Below the pieces are notes generated by a model. It was not told the DNA's origin and ran no database searches. It saw only the letters and a program-made list of their open reading frames with translations. Both the position numbers and the translations under genes were made by a program. Below are positions 1 to 11,795 of a stretch of DNA of 64,000 nucleotides, piece by piece. Positions within the stretch are counted from its first letter, which is position 1. The number at the start of each line of letters is the position of its first letter. This DNA is from Punica granatum. Taxonomy: Eukaryota > Streptophyta > Magnoliopsida > Myrtales > Lythraceae. The stretch covers positions 22,686,354 through 22,750,353 of the forward strand of contig NC_045132.1 in assembly GCF_007655135.1 (NCBI RefSeq), in the 5' to 3' direction.

Positions 1-535
1 TGCGTAGGAAATATGAATATACATATGTAATTGCTATTCGTACTTCGATGAAATCGCCATGGTTCGAAAACCACGAAAACTGAAATAGTATTCCTCAATA
101 CGAAATGTCAAAAGTCTATCAGGTGGAATGATGAGGCTCTCCATCGGGTGGCCGGTGGTCCTTGTGTAGTCTTTGAAATTCTACTTCTATGCATGAGCAG
201 ATTCCCACTTCGTAGTGCATCGGGAAGAAGTCATGATAATATAGTTAACGAGATTATTGTTGCAGGTCATGAGATAAGGTGGTGGTTTCCTCCTCTTTCA
301 AAGTATCAAATTTGAACAATATCAAGCTATTGCGGAAATCAATTCTTAATTACAAATACGATCAATCGGTAGTTTATAACTTATTTAAACCAGCCTGAAT
401 ATTAGGTGAGTCTTCAGCTCATGAAATCTCCCATGGTTGCACTCCAAAAAATAGATTGTCTACTTTTTTCCCAAAAAAGAAAAAGAAAAAGAAAAAGAAG
501 AAGAGCAAACCTAAGAAACAAAAAATGATTATATA
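1..535. other. Intergenic, upstream of the polygalacturonase
   Basis: No coding frame of useful length or RNA gene is visible. The right end has a purine-rich run of AAAAAG units near 470-500, and a TATA-like motif (TATATAAG) lies near 531-538. That motif is about 190 bp before the expected start of the polygalacturonase reading frame, so it is a possible promoter element. Confidence 0.5.
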
Positions 536-719
536 AGGACACATCTTATATTGCGAAGCACTAACCGGCCAAAAAGAGAAAAGATGCAGAGGGCTATTTC
601 AGTCATTTCATCCCCAAAGCCAACCGCCTATAACTGCCTGGAAGAAGAATAGTAGAAAGCACCATGAGGTTCTTTCTCCTATCGGAAACTAACATTGCAA
701 CCACAAACAAAGAAGCAAA

Positions 720-3201
720 ACGAGGGCCCAACTCTGCCTGCACCTTCTCTGCGTTCTTCTCATTGCCCTGCAGCTAACAACGCACTATGTAGCCCTGATC
801 GAGGCTAAGAGGCGTCACGGGAAGAAGGCCCCCAAGTCTCACAAGCCCCCAAAGCATAGAGGCCGCCACAAGGCCGATCATGGTCCCTCGAAGGGCCCTG
901 CCATGGCACCTCCAGATGAGCCAAGCATTTTCGATGTCCTCTCTTATGGAGCCAAGGGTGATGGAGAGTCGGACGATTCTAAGGTCGGTATAAAATCCTT
1001 GTCATATCTTCACTGTGTTAATAGATAATGAGTTTGTATATAGTGAAAATTTGATCGGTGGAACTGATTAATGTTGAATGAGAAACAGGCGCTCGTGGCT
1101 GCGTGGAAAGCGGCTTGCAAGGTCCCCTCGTCTACCTTGAGAATCCCACCAGAGCTCAAGTTCACTCTTCAGGGCCCTTGTGCCTCTGATCTTGTTCTGC
1201 AGGTGATTTGCTACTGCTCTTTTCAATTCCTGTGTGGCACATTACATTCGGTCGTGACCATTGATATCAGCTTGGAACATAAATCGAGTATCATGTTTTA
1301 TGTGCTTATAGAACAGGGAAGAACTGACCGTATATGTAATTGAATAATTGCCAACAGATAGATGGGACATTGTTAGCACCTCCGAAAGTTGGCTCATGGC
1401 CAAAGTCGAGCTGGTTCCAGTGGCTGAATTTCAAGTGGGTCCAAAACTTCACAATCCGTGGCACTGGTATGGTCGATGGTCAGGGCTCCAACTGGTGGAG
1501 TCTCTCCGATCAAGTGCAACACATCCAGGTTCGATTTATGTACAACAATTTCTTTTCGACTTAGGCTCAATTAACTATTTCAGGAAGATTATTATCCGTC
1601 CTTATTTCAGTTGCGCACTCACCTTTATAAATTCGTAAGTTCGGAGCCGACATTGGGAATGGGAAAGGACCTAATAATGCATAAATTATAGATAATAATG
1701 GCTCTGTAGTCTAATCTACATATATACACCATTAGTTTCTAAGTTAAGTTTTTTCTACTCTTTTTTTTTTTTTTTCCTGCAGAGGAAATTAAAACATGTT
1801 CCTGATATGAAACCTACGGTATGTCCAGCCCCTCGTACTCCTATTTTACATTGTGCAGCCGTAGTTTTAAGCTCTACAGCAACCTCACGTGTCGATGCAT
1901 CTCATTTCTAGCCTATCTGAGACAGGCCGTGAGATTTTATTCGAGCTACAATGTGACAGTCAGAGACATCAGCATCGTCAACAGTCCACTGTGCCATCTT
2001 AAGTTCGATAACTCTGCAGGTGTTAAGGTCACGAATGTTACAATCTCATCACCTGGTGACAGCCCTAACACGGACGGCATCCACCTGCAGAACACACGGG
2101 ATACCGAAATCGAACACTCAAACATCGGCTGTGGTAAGTGACCGATTAATTATGAATAATGAAATGCAATTTGCGCCTTAGTACATTTAATTTTACTGAT
2201 TAGTTGTCGGTGTGTAGGAGATGACTGTGTATCCATACAGACTGGTTGCGCCAACGTACATGTTCATCATATAAACTGCGGCCCTGGACATGGGATAAGG
2301 TAATCCATTATTGATTAATTTATTAATTTTTCATTAAACAATTTACTGACTTTTCCAAAGGAAAAGTAAAGAGATTAAAAGGATCCCATCACTCCTCAGG
2401 AGTGATAATGTAATATTTTAATTTGAATTAGCTAAATAAAAAGCTAATAATTTCTTTAACTATCTCTTGAAAATTGAAGGGCTTGAAATTAATTAATTAA
2501 ATTAATTACTTATCTTTTTTGGAGTTACGTACAGCTTAGGAGGACTGGGCAAAGATAAAAGCGTTGCATGTGTGTCGAATATCACCGTTGAGAACAGTTC
2601 ATTGCAGAGTACTATGTACGGTCTAAGGATCAAGACATAGCAGGTAAATTAATAATACCAATAAGCTATAGGACATAATTTTTTTATTAAAATCACGGAT
2701 ATTTTCTAATATAATGGTTGGGACTAATCTTGTACATACATTACTTTGACAATATACATGTATGTAATCGAAGTTATGGTCCTATCCTTGAAGGGAGGGC
2801 TTGGATTTGTCGAGAACGTATCGTTCTCGAACGTGCAAGTCTCCAATGTGAAGGTCCCAATCGCGATCGACCAATACTATTGTGACAAGGTCTACTGCAG
2901 AAACCAGTCGAAAGCTGTCGCGATCACTGGCGTGAAGTTTGACCAGATCGTGGGTACCTATGCAGTCTAACCCATCTACCTCGCATGCAGTCGCAATGTC
3001 CCATGCACTGACGTGAACCTCATAGGTGTCCAGTTGAAGCCTTCCCCACGGTCCGAAGTGGCCTTGCGGCAGACACTGTGCTACAACTCGTATGGGAAGT
3101 CGACGTCTCCACTGCTTCCTTCGAGCATTGATGGATGCTTGAGGAACGAGAGCGGCTCCATTAAGAGGACGTTGAGGTCTCACGAGATGTTATGTCGGTG
3201 A
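720..3201 (+). pseudogene. Polygalacturonase (GH28) pseudogene, At1g48100-like
   Basis: The family hydrolyses alpha-1,4-galacturonan in pectin, in the cell wall. Eight exons can be read: 720-983, 1089-1202, 1358-1528, 1783-1818, 1926-2133, 2218-2299, 2535-2643 and 2794-3201. All have GT-AG borders and correct phases, for about 463 codons. The N-terminus is a hydrophobic signal peptide followed by a K/H/R-rich stretch, as in At1g48100-type proteins. All four GH28 motifs are present: NTDGIH (about 2067), GDDCVSIQTGC (exon 6), GPGHGIS (exons 6/7) and RIK (just before 2638). Three defects argue against function. The codon where ATG is expected is ACG (720-722), and no other in-frame ATG lies between the upstream stop and the signal peptide. 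A TAG (2638-2640) replaces the Trp expected after RIKT. A TAA (2968-2970) interrupts the C-terminal region before PIYLACS. Intact splice sites suggest recent loss. Sequencing errors or a non-AUG start are alternatives, but two stops make decay likelier. Confidence 0.85.
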
Positions 3202-3223
3202 CTAAACGTGCGCACTGACTTAA

Positions 3224-3412
3224 AGGGTGCATTTGATTTTAGAATTAAAGTGAGTTTGATTTTGATTTTGATTTTGATTTTGATTGTAGAAAATGACAAA
3301 TGAGATGAGATTATAAATTTGACTTGAGAAACGTGTATTTTTGTTATGTAGTGTGTTGAGTTAAAATCAAAATCATGATTCTAAAATCAAACTTACAAAT
3401 CAACGTCCGCCC
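3224..3412 (+). mobile_element. Tourist-like MITE, subfamily A, copy 1
   Basis: A short non-coding element of about 189 bp. It begins AGGGTGCATTTGATTTTAGA and ends in a diverged inverted copy finishing CGTCCGCCC. Inside is a run of TGATTT units, then the family core (AAATGAGATG, AATTTGACTTG, GTGTGTTGAGTTAAAATC). A TAA lies just before it, with TGA after it. It sits 22 bp after the polygalacturonase stop codon. Assigned by similarity to the other copies in this window. Confidence 0.7.
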
Positions 3413-3802
3413 TGAATTCTGATTTCCTTTTTGGAAGTCCTTTTTTTGTTTTTTTTTTAAATAGAAGGAATGATTCCCTTCCTGCCGCCATTTTTTGAAT
3501 GCAGGAAGGTGATGTATGTTGTAGATTCTGCGTTTTCCTTATCTTATCCATGTTCTAATAACATTTCATAATCCATCCATCCATCCATCCATATCCATAT
3601 ATAAGTAAATAAATACCCTCTCATTAATGAAAAAAATTATTTAAATAATATATTAAAAATTTAAAAGAATTGGTTTAATCAAATCAAGCCCAATTATAAA
3701 AACCTAATATCTTGTCGACTTATTAGAAATGGCCCAATTTAAAAATTAAGTGACAATTAAGTATACTAAAAATTAATTATTTAATTACGTATTAACCTAA
3801 TT

Positions 3803-4363
3803 TTTATTATTATAAGGGTGAAATTATTGTAATATGTGAAATTATGGTAATATAAAAAATAAAAAATGAAAAATAAAAAATAAATATTGTCATCCAATTT
3901 TGTATTTAAAAAATACGTAACTAGTTTTGTTTGAATATCTCGAAAAATATGTATGTTGTGCAATTATTAGATAAATACATAATGCATTGAGACCGTTAGT
4001 TAGAAAATATTTGTAGAACCATTGAAAATTAGTCTAATTTTATTGCATGATTATAGAATGAAGTTTCGAATTAACTCCAAGCATATTTTATTATAAGGGT
4101 CAAATTGTTGTAATATAAAAAACAAAAAATATATATTCGAAATAAGAATGTCATCAAATTTTTGTATTTAAAAAACACATACACAATTTTGTTTGAATAT
4201 CAATAAAAATATGCATATTATACATTGATCGATTAGTTATATATATAATGTATTGAGACCATTAGTTAAAAGATATTTATCAAACCATTCAAAATTAGTA
4301 TAATTTTATTACTTGATTATCGAATGAAATTTCAAATTAACTTTCAACATATTTTATCGTGTT
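3803..4363. repeat. 281-bp tandem duplication, two diverged copies
   Basis: Copy 1 (about 3803-4083) and copy 2 (about 4084-4363) align along their whole length. Shared landmarks in the same order include TATAAGGGT (3811 and 4092), TTTTGTTTGAATATC, TGCATTGAGACC/TGTATTGAGACC, AATTTTATT and AATTAACT. The copies differ by many substitutions and small indels, so the duplication is old. There is no coding potential. Confidence 0.75.
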
Positions 4364-5737
4364 AAAGAGTAAATATATGTTTCAAAAATTAGAATAATTT
4401 TATAAGAAAGAATATATATATATATAGATATATATATATGTGTGTGAGTGTGTGTGCGCGTGTTAAAAATGAACATATATATAAACACCAAATGATTTAA
4501 ATACTAAGAAAAGAATTGATGATATATATATATATATATATATGGAATTTCTAAAATTATCATGATCCTATGAAAGAACAAATTTATAACATAATACTAT
4601 TAACTGATAAAAAGTAAAAATAAAATATAAAGAAAAAGGACATTATAAACAATGTTTTAAAAATACAAATTTATATTCTATTTATAAAAATTAATATATG
4701 TGATAAATTTATAGTAACGGTTAATTTAAAAATGTGATGCATATTAATTGAATAGAAATTATTATTATAATAAGTTTTATTAAAAAAATTATTGAAGATT
4801 ATTATATATATTAAAATTAAAAATTGAAAATTATTATTATTTTGTATAAAATAATTAATGTTTAAAAATATGAATAATTATGATAAAAATGATATAGAGA
4901 TATATGAATATGAACACGTGAAATGCACGAAAAAAAAAAAGAACTAGTTGTCAGTAATTTCCTTTCCTTTTTCCTTTTTCAGTACCTAATTTCTTCCAAT
5001 AACTAAAAATAAAAGAAAAAATAATATATTTTTATGTCCTGTTGGGATATTTTATAAGTAAGAATAGAGAAAAAGTTTATGAAAGAGTAGGAAACACGTC
5101 ATACATCCACTCATCCAATAGTATTCTTCCATTTGTTCTCTGCACAATTTGCAATCTGCACTGTCAGTATTTAGTGTCCCATAAATTAATTAATTAGTTA
5201 ACTAGTTAATTAATTAGTGAGTTAATTGATTAATTAATTACTTAATTAAATGTTCTCTCACCTTACTGAAGCATATTGTCCGCCCACAGATCAATGGCTA
5301 GATCATACACTTGACCATTGATGGGTCATTTGCTATTTTCTTCCTAAAGAAACCTCAAACAGATACAATTAAGAACATCTCGCAAACCTCTGGTATTGTG
5401 ACAATCGTTCGCGAGTCGGAATGACTCGTTCTTGAGTCGGAATGTTGCAAAGCGCTAGAAGAAAGCTGTTGCGGTCCCGACTCTGCTTCAGCAGATTATG
5501 CAACTTGTGAAGAGGGTTCGATCAATTCCTAAGCGGGAACTAAACGGGAAGTTTCACTTGCTACAAAGAGTTTTATGTAAATGTCTTAGTCTTGAAGTTT
5601 CTTTCTAGCTGTTAATTCTTAGCTGATGATTGTTCATGATAAGTGAACATTGTACATACTTTTGGTTAGAAATGCCTAGAATATAGAGTCTGCTTAAAAA
5701 TGCACTTTTACTGAGGCTTCAAAAAAAATATTTCGTA

Positions 5738-5903
5738 TTATTTAGCAAGGTAACTTACTATTTAACAACAAACTTATTGTATTTAAAATAATAAATTTCT
5801 TACAAAATAAAAAGTTTTTTATGATTTAATAAATATTTTATTATATTTAAAAACAATAAGTTTATTATTAAATAATAAATATCTTGCTATTTAACAAGGA
5901 TTT
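5738..5903. repeat. Inverted repeat, MITE-like hairpin
   Basis: The left arm (from TTTAGCAAGG at 5741, through the motif AACAAACTTATTG) is matched in reverse complement by the right arm (AACAATAAGTTTATT through TTGCTATTTAACAAGG, ending about 5899). The arms are about 70 bp with mismatches, around a short AT-rich centre. It has no coding frame and could be a small foldback transposon. No clear target duplication is visible. Confidence 0.55.
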
Positions 5904-6643
5904 TTTATTTTATCACCGGTAATTATCCGATAACTTATGACGTGACAGTCTCTGATTGGACTCAACAAAATCCTCCTGTTAAGGAGGCAACAGAGAGAAA
6001 TTTATCTCCTTTTGGTTTAATGGAAGAGCATACACACTTATCCAAAAAAACAAAAAGCGCTAGACTGCCACGCCAATAAGAACTGTATGTGGCCCTAATC
6101 AACTGCCGCTTCAGCAAAAGGCAAAAAAAAAAGAAGGGAATATCCTATTTTGAAAGGTGTAAATGTTATTATCCTTGCAAAATTACAAGTATGGTTTCTG
6201 GAATTTACCTTTCATAAAAATATTAAGCCATTAGACGACTACGAGGGATAGCAAGCTCGAAAAGTCGATTGATTAATGATAGTATTCGGATGAGTAACAC
6301 CAAATAAAAATGCATATAAATGAAAAATTGAGCCAAAAAGAATTTATGAATTCTCACTTACAAGTTATAATTATTTCGATTAATTATCATTCATTTACGG
6401 TAGATAGAACAATTATTCATTTACCTTTCTTTTCGTGTTTGTTTTTTTTTCTCTAGTTTAATCTCCAAAGATGCGTTCTGTTCCCTTTCTCGTGTCCTCT
6501 TAAACAACGTTGTTGTCAACACATTTTTGTCCTTTTCGCCACTAAATTCCACGTATTGAAGCTGAAAGAAGATAAAGTTGGTACCCTTAAAATTTCCTAT
6601 GTGTGTGATATTTTTAAAAATTAATAAGAATCGGATATTTTAT

Positions 6644-6836
6644 GACCTGTTTGTTTTCAAAGTTAAAATTATAAAAATTTTAAATTTAACTTTAACTCAA
6701 CACACTACACAACAAAAATACATATTTTTCAAGTAAAAAATTTTAACTTTAACTTTAACTCAACACACTACACAATATTTGTCAATTTTCACGATCAAAA
6801 TCAAAATTACTTTAACTCTGAAATCAAACACACTGT
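6644..6836 (-). mobile_element. Tourist-like MITE, subfamily A, copy 2
   Basis: Reverse-orientation copy of the same family: it begins GACCTGTTTGTTTTCAAAG and ends AAATCAAACACACTGT. It is preceded by TTA and followed by TAA. The core motif ACTCAACACACTACACAA occurs twice, so part of the interior is duplicated in this copy. Confidence 0.7.
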
Positions 6837-6929
6837 TAATGTCTTTGTGATTTTACCATGTGAACTTCGTTACATATAATCGTTATATATAAGACTTTTT
6901 CATCAAAGAATGTATAGAACAGTGATGTA

Positions 6930-7023
6930 TGCCTTTGTTCGGTGACCAAGAGATCCCAGATTCAATATTCATGTAGGACTCTTTGTTCGGTGACCAAGAG
7001 TCTCATTTGTAACAAAAAAAAAA
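6930..7023 (+). mobile_element. SINE-like retroposon fragment
   Basis: The segment contains GGTGACCAAGAG followed by a degenerate B-box-like stretch (GATTCAATATTC) and ATGTAGGACT, and ends TGTAAC plus an A-run. A second segment at 39198-39343 shows the same order of motifs and the same kind of A-rich end. CTTTGTTCGGTGACCAAGAG is itself repeated at about 6932 and 6980. Tentative: the RNA polymerase III boxes are degenerate and no target duplication was confirmed. Confidence 0.3.
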
Positions 7024-7215
7024 GTCCAACTAATTCTGTATGGATCACTTAATAGAACTCGCGAATTCACCCAAAGATAAAAGAAAAAGAATAGCTCAAA
7101 ATACCAACAAAAATAAAAAGGGACCAAAAAGAGGAGGATGAGAGCTTTGGTTTGATCACGTACGAACTCTTCGATTCATGCATTACCCCTAACTCCATAC
7201 AACTCAACTGAACAC

Positions 7216-7251
<36 letters not shown>

Positions 7252-7252
7252 T
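7216..7252. repeat. AAT microsatellite
   Basis: About 11-12 uninterrupted AAT/ATA units lie about 120 bp beyond the 3' end of the NRT2.5 coding region. Confidence 0.95.
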
Positions 7253-7374
7253 GAAAGAGCAGCAGAACTTACAATTTCACACTAACAATCACAAGACAAT
7301 ACAATTCAAAATTATATACGTTCTAGGTTCTTATTATTATTTATCTCTGTGACATGCTTACGAATTCGGGTTTC

Positions 7375-8999
7375 TTAGTAGTTATCTTCGACCTGGGAGG
7401 CCGCAACAGGTCCTCCCCTGCTGCCCCGCTCGCTCCTGCTGTTATTGGCGAACTTCATGCTCTGGAGATGGTACCCTTGGCTCTGCTCCTCCTCGCTCCA
7501 CTCTGCCTTGTAGTAGTGCTCCTCGGTCGCTTCTTTCTTCGACGATGGCCCGCAGAACATTCCACCCCACTGCGGGAAGTATATGAACATAATGGGGATA
7601 GTGCAGGCTATGATCATAACTCCCATCAGCGTGATCCCCGTTTCCTTCGAGTATTTCGACCCTTTGAAGAAGATCAGCTGCGTGAGCACTGCTCCCACGT
7701 TGCCTCCTCCCCCAGTCATGCCCGAGATCACCCCCAGCGACCTGAAATATCAATAGGATACTTGGATACGGAACTTTGTGCTACGATGCTATATATGCAT
7801 GTTGGGAGATTTGCTGTACAGATACAATTATACCCAGCGTACCTTCGGGAGACAAAAGGGACAACCCCGAAAGTGAGACCACAGGCGGCCTGGACGAATA
7901 TAGAGAATAAGATCATGACGAAGATCGATGCCCAAAGGGAGCTCACTACACCGAGAATGATGCAGAAGACGCCTCCCAGGGTCTGCACGATCCACAGAGC
8001 CCAAAGCCTTCCCCTCATCCCGAACTTCCTTGCCATCATGTCAGAGAAGATCCCTCCTCCCGGCCTAGAGAAGAAGTTCGCGAGACCAAACGAGGCTGCA
8101 ATCAGTCCTGCAGAGTGGAGCTTGAGGTTGAACCGATCGTAGAAGTACTCTGCAATGATGTTGTCTATGGTGAGCTCGACCCCGAAGCAATACCCATAGG
8201 TGAGTGCGAAGATCCATGCCCGGTAGTTCGTGACTCCGTGGTAGAACACCTTGGAGAACTTGTCCTTGGCCTTTTCCCCGGCCTTCTCAAGCTTGTGAAA
8301 GTTGCCATCAGGCATGTCCTGCCCGAAGAGCACGACGGCGAAGGCGGACAAGGTCTGGAATAGGGCCGGTATGAAGAATGCTATCCTCCAGGCAGTGAAC
8401 TTGACGGCCCCAATGTCCCGGATCAACACAAACACAAGGGGCATGATGAGCTGCGTTGCCCCGCCTCCAAGGTTACCCCACCCGGCTGCCACCCCGTTCG
8501 CAGACCCCACCACACGAGGAGAGAACATTGAGCTCATCCAGAACTGGGTCGACACGAACGTGGCCAAGGAGAAACCCACGAAGAACCGGACCAGGAGGAA
8601 GGAGACGGCGGAGTTGGCCACGGCAAAACAGTACATTGCTGGGGCTGTGAGTAGGCACAGGCAGGCAGAGGCCAGCCGGGGACCAAAGAGGTCGCAGGCC
8701 GTCCCCATTGCCACACGAGCGAATACTGCCCCCGACACCGAGGCAATCCCAGCGTTCCCGATGTCAGTGGCGGTCAGGCTGAGGTTGTCCCTTATCACGG
8801 GAAGCAGGGGCGGCGCCGCAAACGTGGAGACGAAGCACGCGAAGAAGGAGACCCACGACAGGTGGAACGCTCTCATGTGGGGCTTCGCAAACGAGAAGAG
8901 CGGAAACACCGTTGCCTTGTGCTCAGAGTCCACGGGCAGGGCGAACTTCGTATCCCGCTGGGACTCGACATTGATGCTCGAAACCTCCATGGATGGCAT
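7375..8999 (-). CDS. NRT2.5: High-affinity nitrate transporter, NRT2.5-type (MFS)
   Basis: A plasma-membrane nitrate/proton symporter of the major facilitator superfamily (NNP family), normally working with NAR2/NRT3. Two exons, complement of 7843-8999 and 7375-7741, with a GT-AG intron at 7742-7842 between SRR and SLG, encode 507 aa, close to the usual length for NRT2 proteins. Visible motifs are [21 protein letters not shown] before the first membrane segment, the MFS loop [13 protein letters not shown], the nitrate-porter signatures [13 protein letters not shown] and [14 protein letters not shown], and a hydrophilic C-terminus with SRSERG. Phrases such as [31 protein letters not shown] and GLTFGVVPF fit the NRT2.5 clade better than NRT2.1/2.2. 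Family knowledge: NRT2.5 is induced by nitrogen starvation. A second ATG at codon 4 (8988-8990) is an equally good start by comparison with relatives. The coding GC content is clearly higher than the flanks. Confidence 0.95.
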
Positions 9000-9050
9000 A
9001 AAATTAGTTCAGTCAGTTCTGGGATTGAGAAAAGACTCTCCCCTGATGAA

Positions 9051-9060
9051 CTTTATATAG
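9051..9060 (-). promoter_or_regulatory. TATA box of NRT2.5
   Basis: On the minus strand the sequence reads CTATATAAAG about 55 bp upstream of the NRT2.5 start codon. That is a canonical plant TATA element and implies a short leader of roughly 25 nt. Position and match only; no transcript data. Confidence 0.6.
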
Positions 9061-10714
9061 TGCCTAAGTTCCTATCTAGGGGATTTCATTGCCCGTGAGC
9101 TATTGGACTTATCCAATGTAAACGTTCGAGCTTGTAGTTGTAGTGGAGCTGATAGGATACTATCTGCATAATATATGAAACAATAATAACAGCCCTAAAT
9201 ATCTCTATTAAGTGGAAACTATCTTCCTTTTTTTTAACCTTTCCAAGGAAAAGAAAAAGTACCTAATTTTTCATAAATTTGTGATTTTCTATTTATTTTT
9301 CCATATAAGATTTTAATTCTATCGTTCGCTCACACGACGCAACATATGTTCTTCTACACTTGTCATCACGTGACATTTGTCCTTATGCTCTTGTCCTTAA
9401 TAACTGATTATGAGCCGAACTTTCTTTTATTATTATTTTTCATATTAGAGCACGGGAGCACAAACTGACCACCATTGGTCAGGCTTACTCTTCTGCGCTC
9501 GGACCTACCAGCCACGAGTTCCGCACACTCAGGCTAAGACAAACCACACGAGGTGCACTTTGATCGCCCTCGCATTGGGTCTGACTTGGTGTGAGCGCAT
9601 GTGGTGTCAATTCACATTGATGCATTGTTGACACCTAAAAAGTTTGAGTTTATAGTGTATCGTGCAAGTTTTAAAACTTTTCACTTGATTTATAAGCAAC
9701 TAGACCCATATTTAACCTAAAATTAGTTCAAGGTTATAATTAGTGGTACACAATTTCCCTTCTAATTTTGTGATTTTTCATATATTTTTTCAGGTGAACT
9801 TCTTACTATAACTGAAAAATGCAGTAGCTACTTGCCAATTAAAATATGGTTGTGGCTAGAGGAACATATCGAAGCAACACTGCCTGTCTTTTGAAGGTTA
9901 GCAGAAATCAAATGATCGACAGCTGGGATAATGTCAACGTGGGAATTGGAAAATCGGGAGGGTGAGAGTGGCTTTCTGGCCGAAAAGAAAGGCAAACAAG
10001 GAATCAAATTCCGCCGAGTCGCAGGAAACTGTACGGAAGACTAATTGATATTCAAACGTTTGTGATGGTGAAGTGCTAATATTCAATGAGATGCTGTGGG
10101 AGCGAAGCAAGAATATTAATGTTAAATTTGCAAGTTGGCTGCAAACGAAGCATTGACTTCGATTCGCGATTGACACACGGAGCGTCATGTTCGTTTCCGA
10201 TACGTTAGATGTAACGGCACGTCGGTTTCAGATACTTTTCTCGAATCTGATAGGTGTGGTCCGTTAAAGTCCCTTGCATGTACGGCGCAGAAGACCACTC
10301 AGCAGTAAGTACACTAGTTTTGGAGTTCGCCCGTCGAAGAACATGCATGAATTCTAGAAGACGAATTATGTCGAGCTGTGGCAAGCGTAACTTGCCAAGA
10401 TTGTTTTAAATTATGTTTAGAGAGCTCGCATGATTAGACATGTCTCGAGCAGAATCAAAAGTTCCAATTATTGTTATCATATATACAAGTTCTAGCACGA
10501 CTTATCTCTTCATGAGCCGTATCGGTTTTAACAACACATGAGGAAGATCACGAACGGTATAAAGTACGAGGGTAAACATCAACATCTTCCCCACTTTCGT
10601 ATGTGTGATAAGTTTCGTCTTCTATTCAATTGGTATAGCTAGATGGCACGACTTAGAGATCTCGCGTTTCATGCTTTGTGATCACCAAACATGGGCGACC
10701 GCATAGAATCCTAA

Positions 10715-10947
10715 GGTTGCGTTTGGTTTCATAGTAAAATTTTAAAATCAGATTTTGATTTTGATTTTGAGTGGTATAAATGGGGCTCACCTTTGACTTT
10801 GTATGTGTTATGTTGTTTTGTTGTGGAAAAAAGTGGTATAAATGGGGCTCACTCTTTGAATTTGTATGAATTATTTTGTTTTGTAGTGGGTAGAGTTAAA
10901 ATTAGAATTGTGATTTTAAAATACTATCTTGAAACCAAACAGGCCCT
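10715..10947 (+). mobile_element. Tourist-like MITE, subfamily B, copy 1
   Basis: A 233-bp element starting GGTTGCGTTTGGTTTCATAG and ending CTTGAAACCAAACAGGCCCT, a clear terminal inverted repeat. It is flanked by identical TAA trinucleotides (10712-10714 and 10948-10950), the target duplication typical of PIF/Harbinger (Tourist) elements. The interior has GATTTT repeats and two copies of a GTGGTATAAATGGGGCTCAC block. Confidence 0.85.
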
Positions 10948-11561
10948 TAATTAACTAGAATCTCCCAAAGTCAACTACTGGGCAATTCGAATATTATATT
11001 TCTTTTTTTCCTCAATAATTCGAATCTTATATTTCAAAGGAATATCCCAATTGGAGGATTATATGATTTTATATAATCTGAATCTTATAGTTTGTGAAAG
11101 AAAGATGGATGGAAATGGGAAATACCCTTCCGGTTATAATAAAGGTTTATAAATTTACTATAATAAAACAAAACGTTAAATAAAATGGTATAATTAGTGT
11201 TATCGAAGATAATTGAACTAGAGATCTCTTAATTTCTAATTCAAGTGTGTCACTGTATTATATCTCTTTTTCGAGTTTAAGAACATGCGACTCATTATTT
11301 TATTAAAAAATGGGTGATCTAGGTGAGAAATATTCAATGGTGATTAGAGAATCCTCAACTATGAAATTCTCGAGAATATTCATTGCCAGTCGTTGAGTAT
11401 TTATATTTATATATATATATTGATGCCTTCGCTTTCGGCACTTAATTTTGCATATATGTCTACGCCAATTGCCATCCTTGAGGAGCCGGAGATAATTTGC
11501 CATTGTTCATCTTCGGAGCACTGGAAAATTGGAATCAACTGACTGCCCTGCAAAGTGATTA

Positions 11562-11792
11562 TGGTTGCGTTTGGTTTCATAATAGAATTTTAAAATCAGA
11601 TTTTGATTTTGATTTTGAGTGGAAAAAATGAGCCCACCCTTTGACTTTGTATGAATTATGTTGTTTTGTTGTGAAAAAAGTGGTATAAATGGGGCTCACT
11701 CTTTGACTTTGTATGAGTTATTTTGTTTTGTAGTGGATAGAGTTAAGTTAGAATTGTGATTTTAAAATAAAATCTCGAAACCAAACATGCCC
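11562..11792 (+). mobile_element. Tourist-like MITE, subfamily B, copy 2
   Basis: Nearly the same as the copy 600 bp upstream: it starts TGGTTGCGTTTGGTTTC and ends CTCGAAACCAAACATGCCC. It is preceded by TTA and followed by TAA. It directly abuts a subfamily A copy, the two sharing one TAA (11793-11795). Confidence 0.85.
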
Positions 11793-11795
11793 TAA

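Larger units (their letters stand above)
3202..7374. other. AT-rich intergenic spacer between polygalacturonase pseudogene and NRT2.5
   Basis: No gene is visible. It holds two MITE copies (3224-3412, 6644-6836), a CATC microsatellite near 3572-3591, a 281-bp tandem duplication (about 3803-4363), TA/TG microsatellites (4411-4462, 4521-4545), a TTAA-rich stretch (5185-5250), a 165-bp inverted repeat (5738-5903), a SINE-like segment (6930-7023) and an AAT microsatellite (7216-7252). The rest is plain AT-rich DNA with no recognisable content. Confidence 0.7.

Noticed and set aside
3572..3591. Short CATC repeats as a possible CRISPR-like array
   Set aside because: Simple microsatellite with no spacers, in a plant genome.
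7354..9060. Open frames of 262 and 252 codons opposite the NRT2.5 gene
   Set aside because: They lie antisense to a well-supported transporter, resemble no family, and arise from its GC-rich codon third positions.
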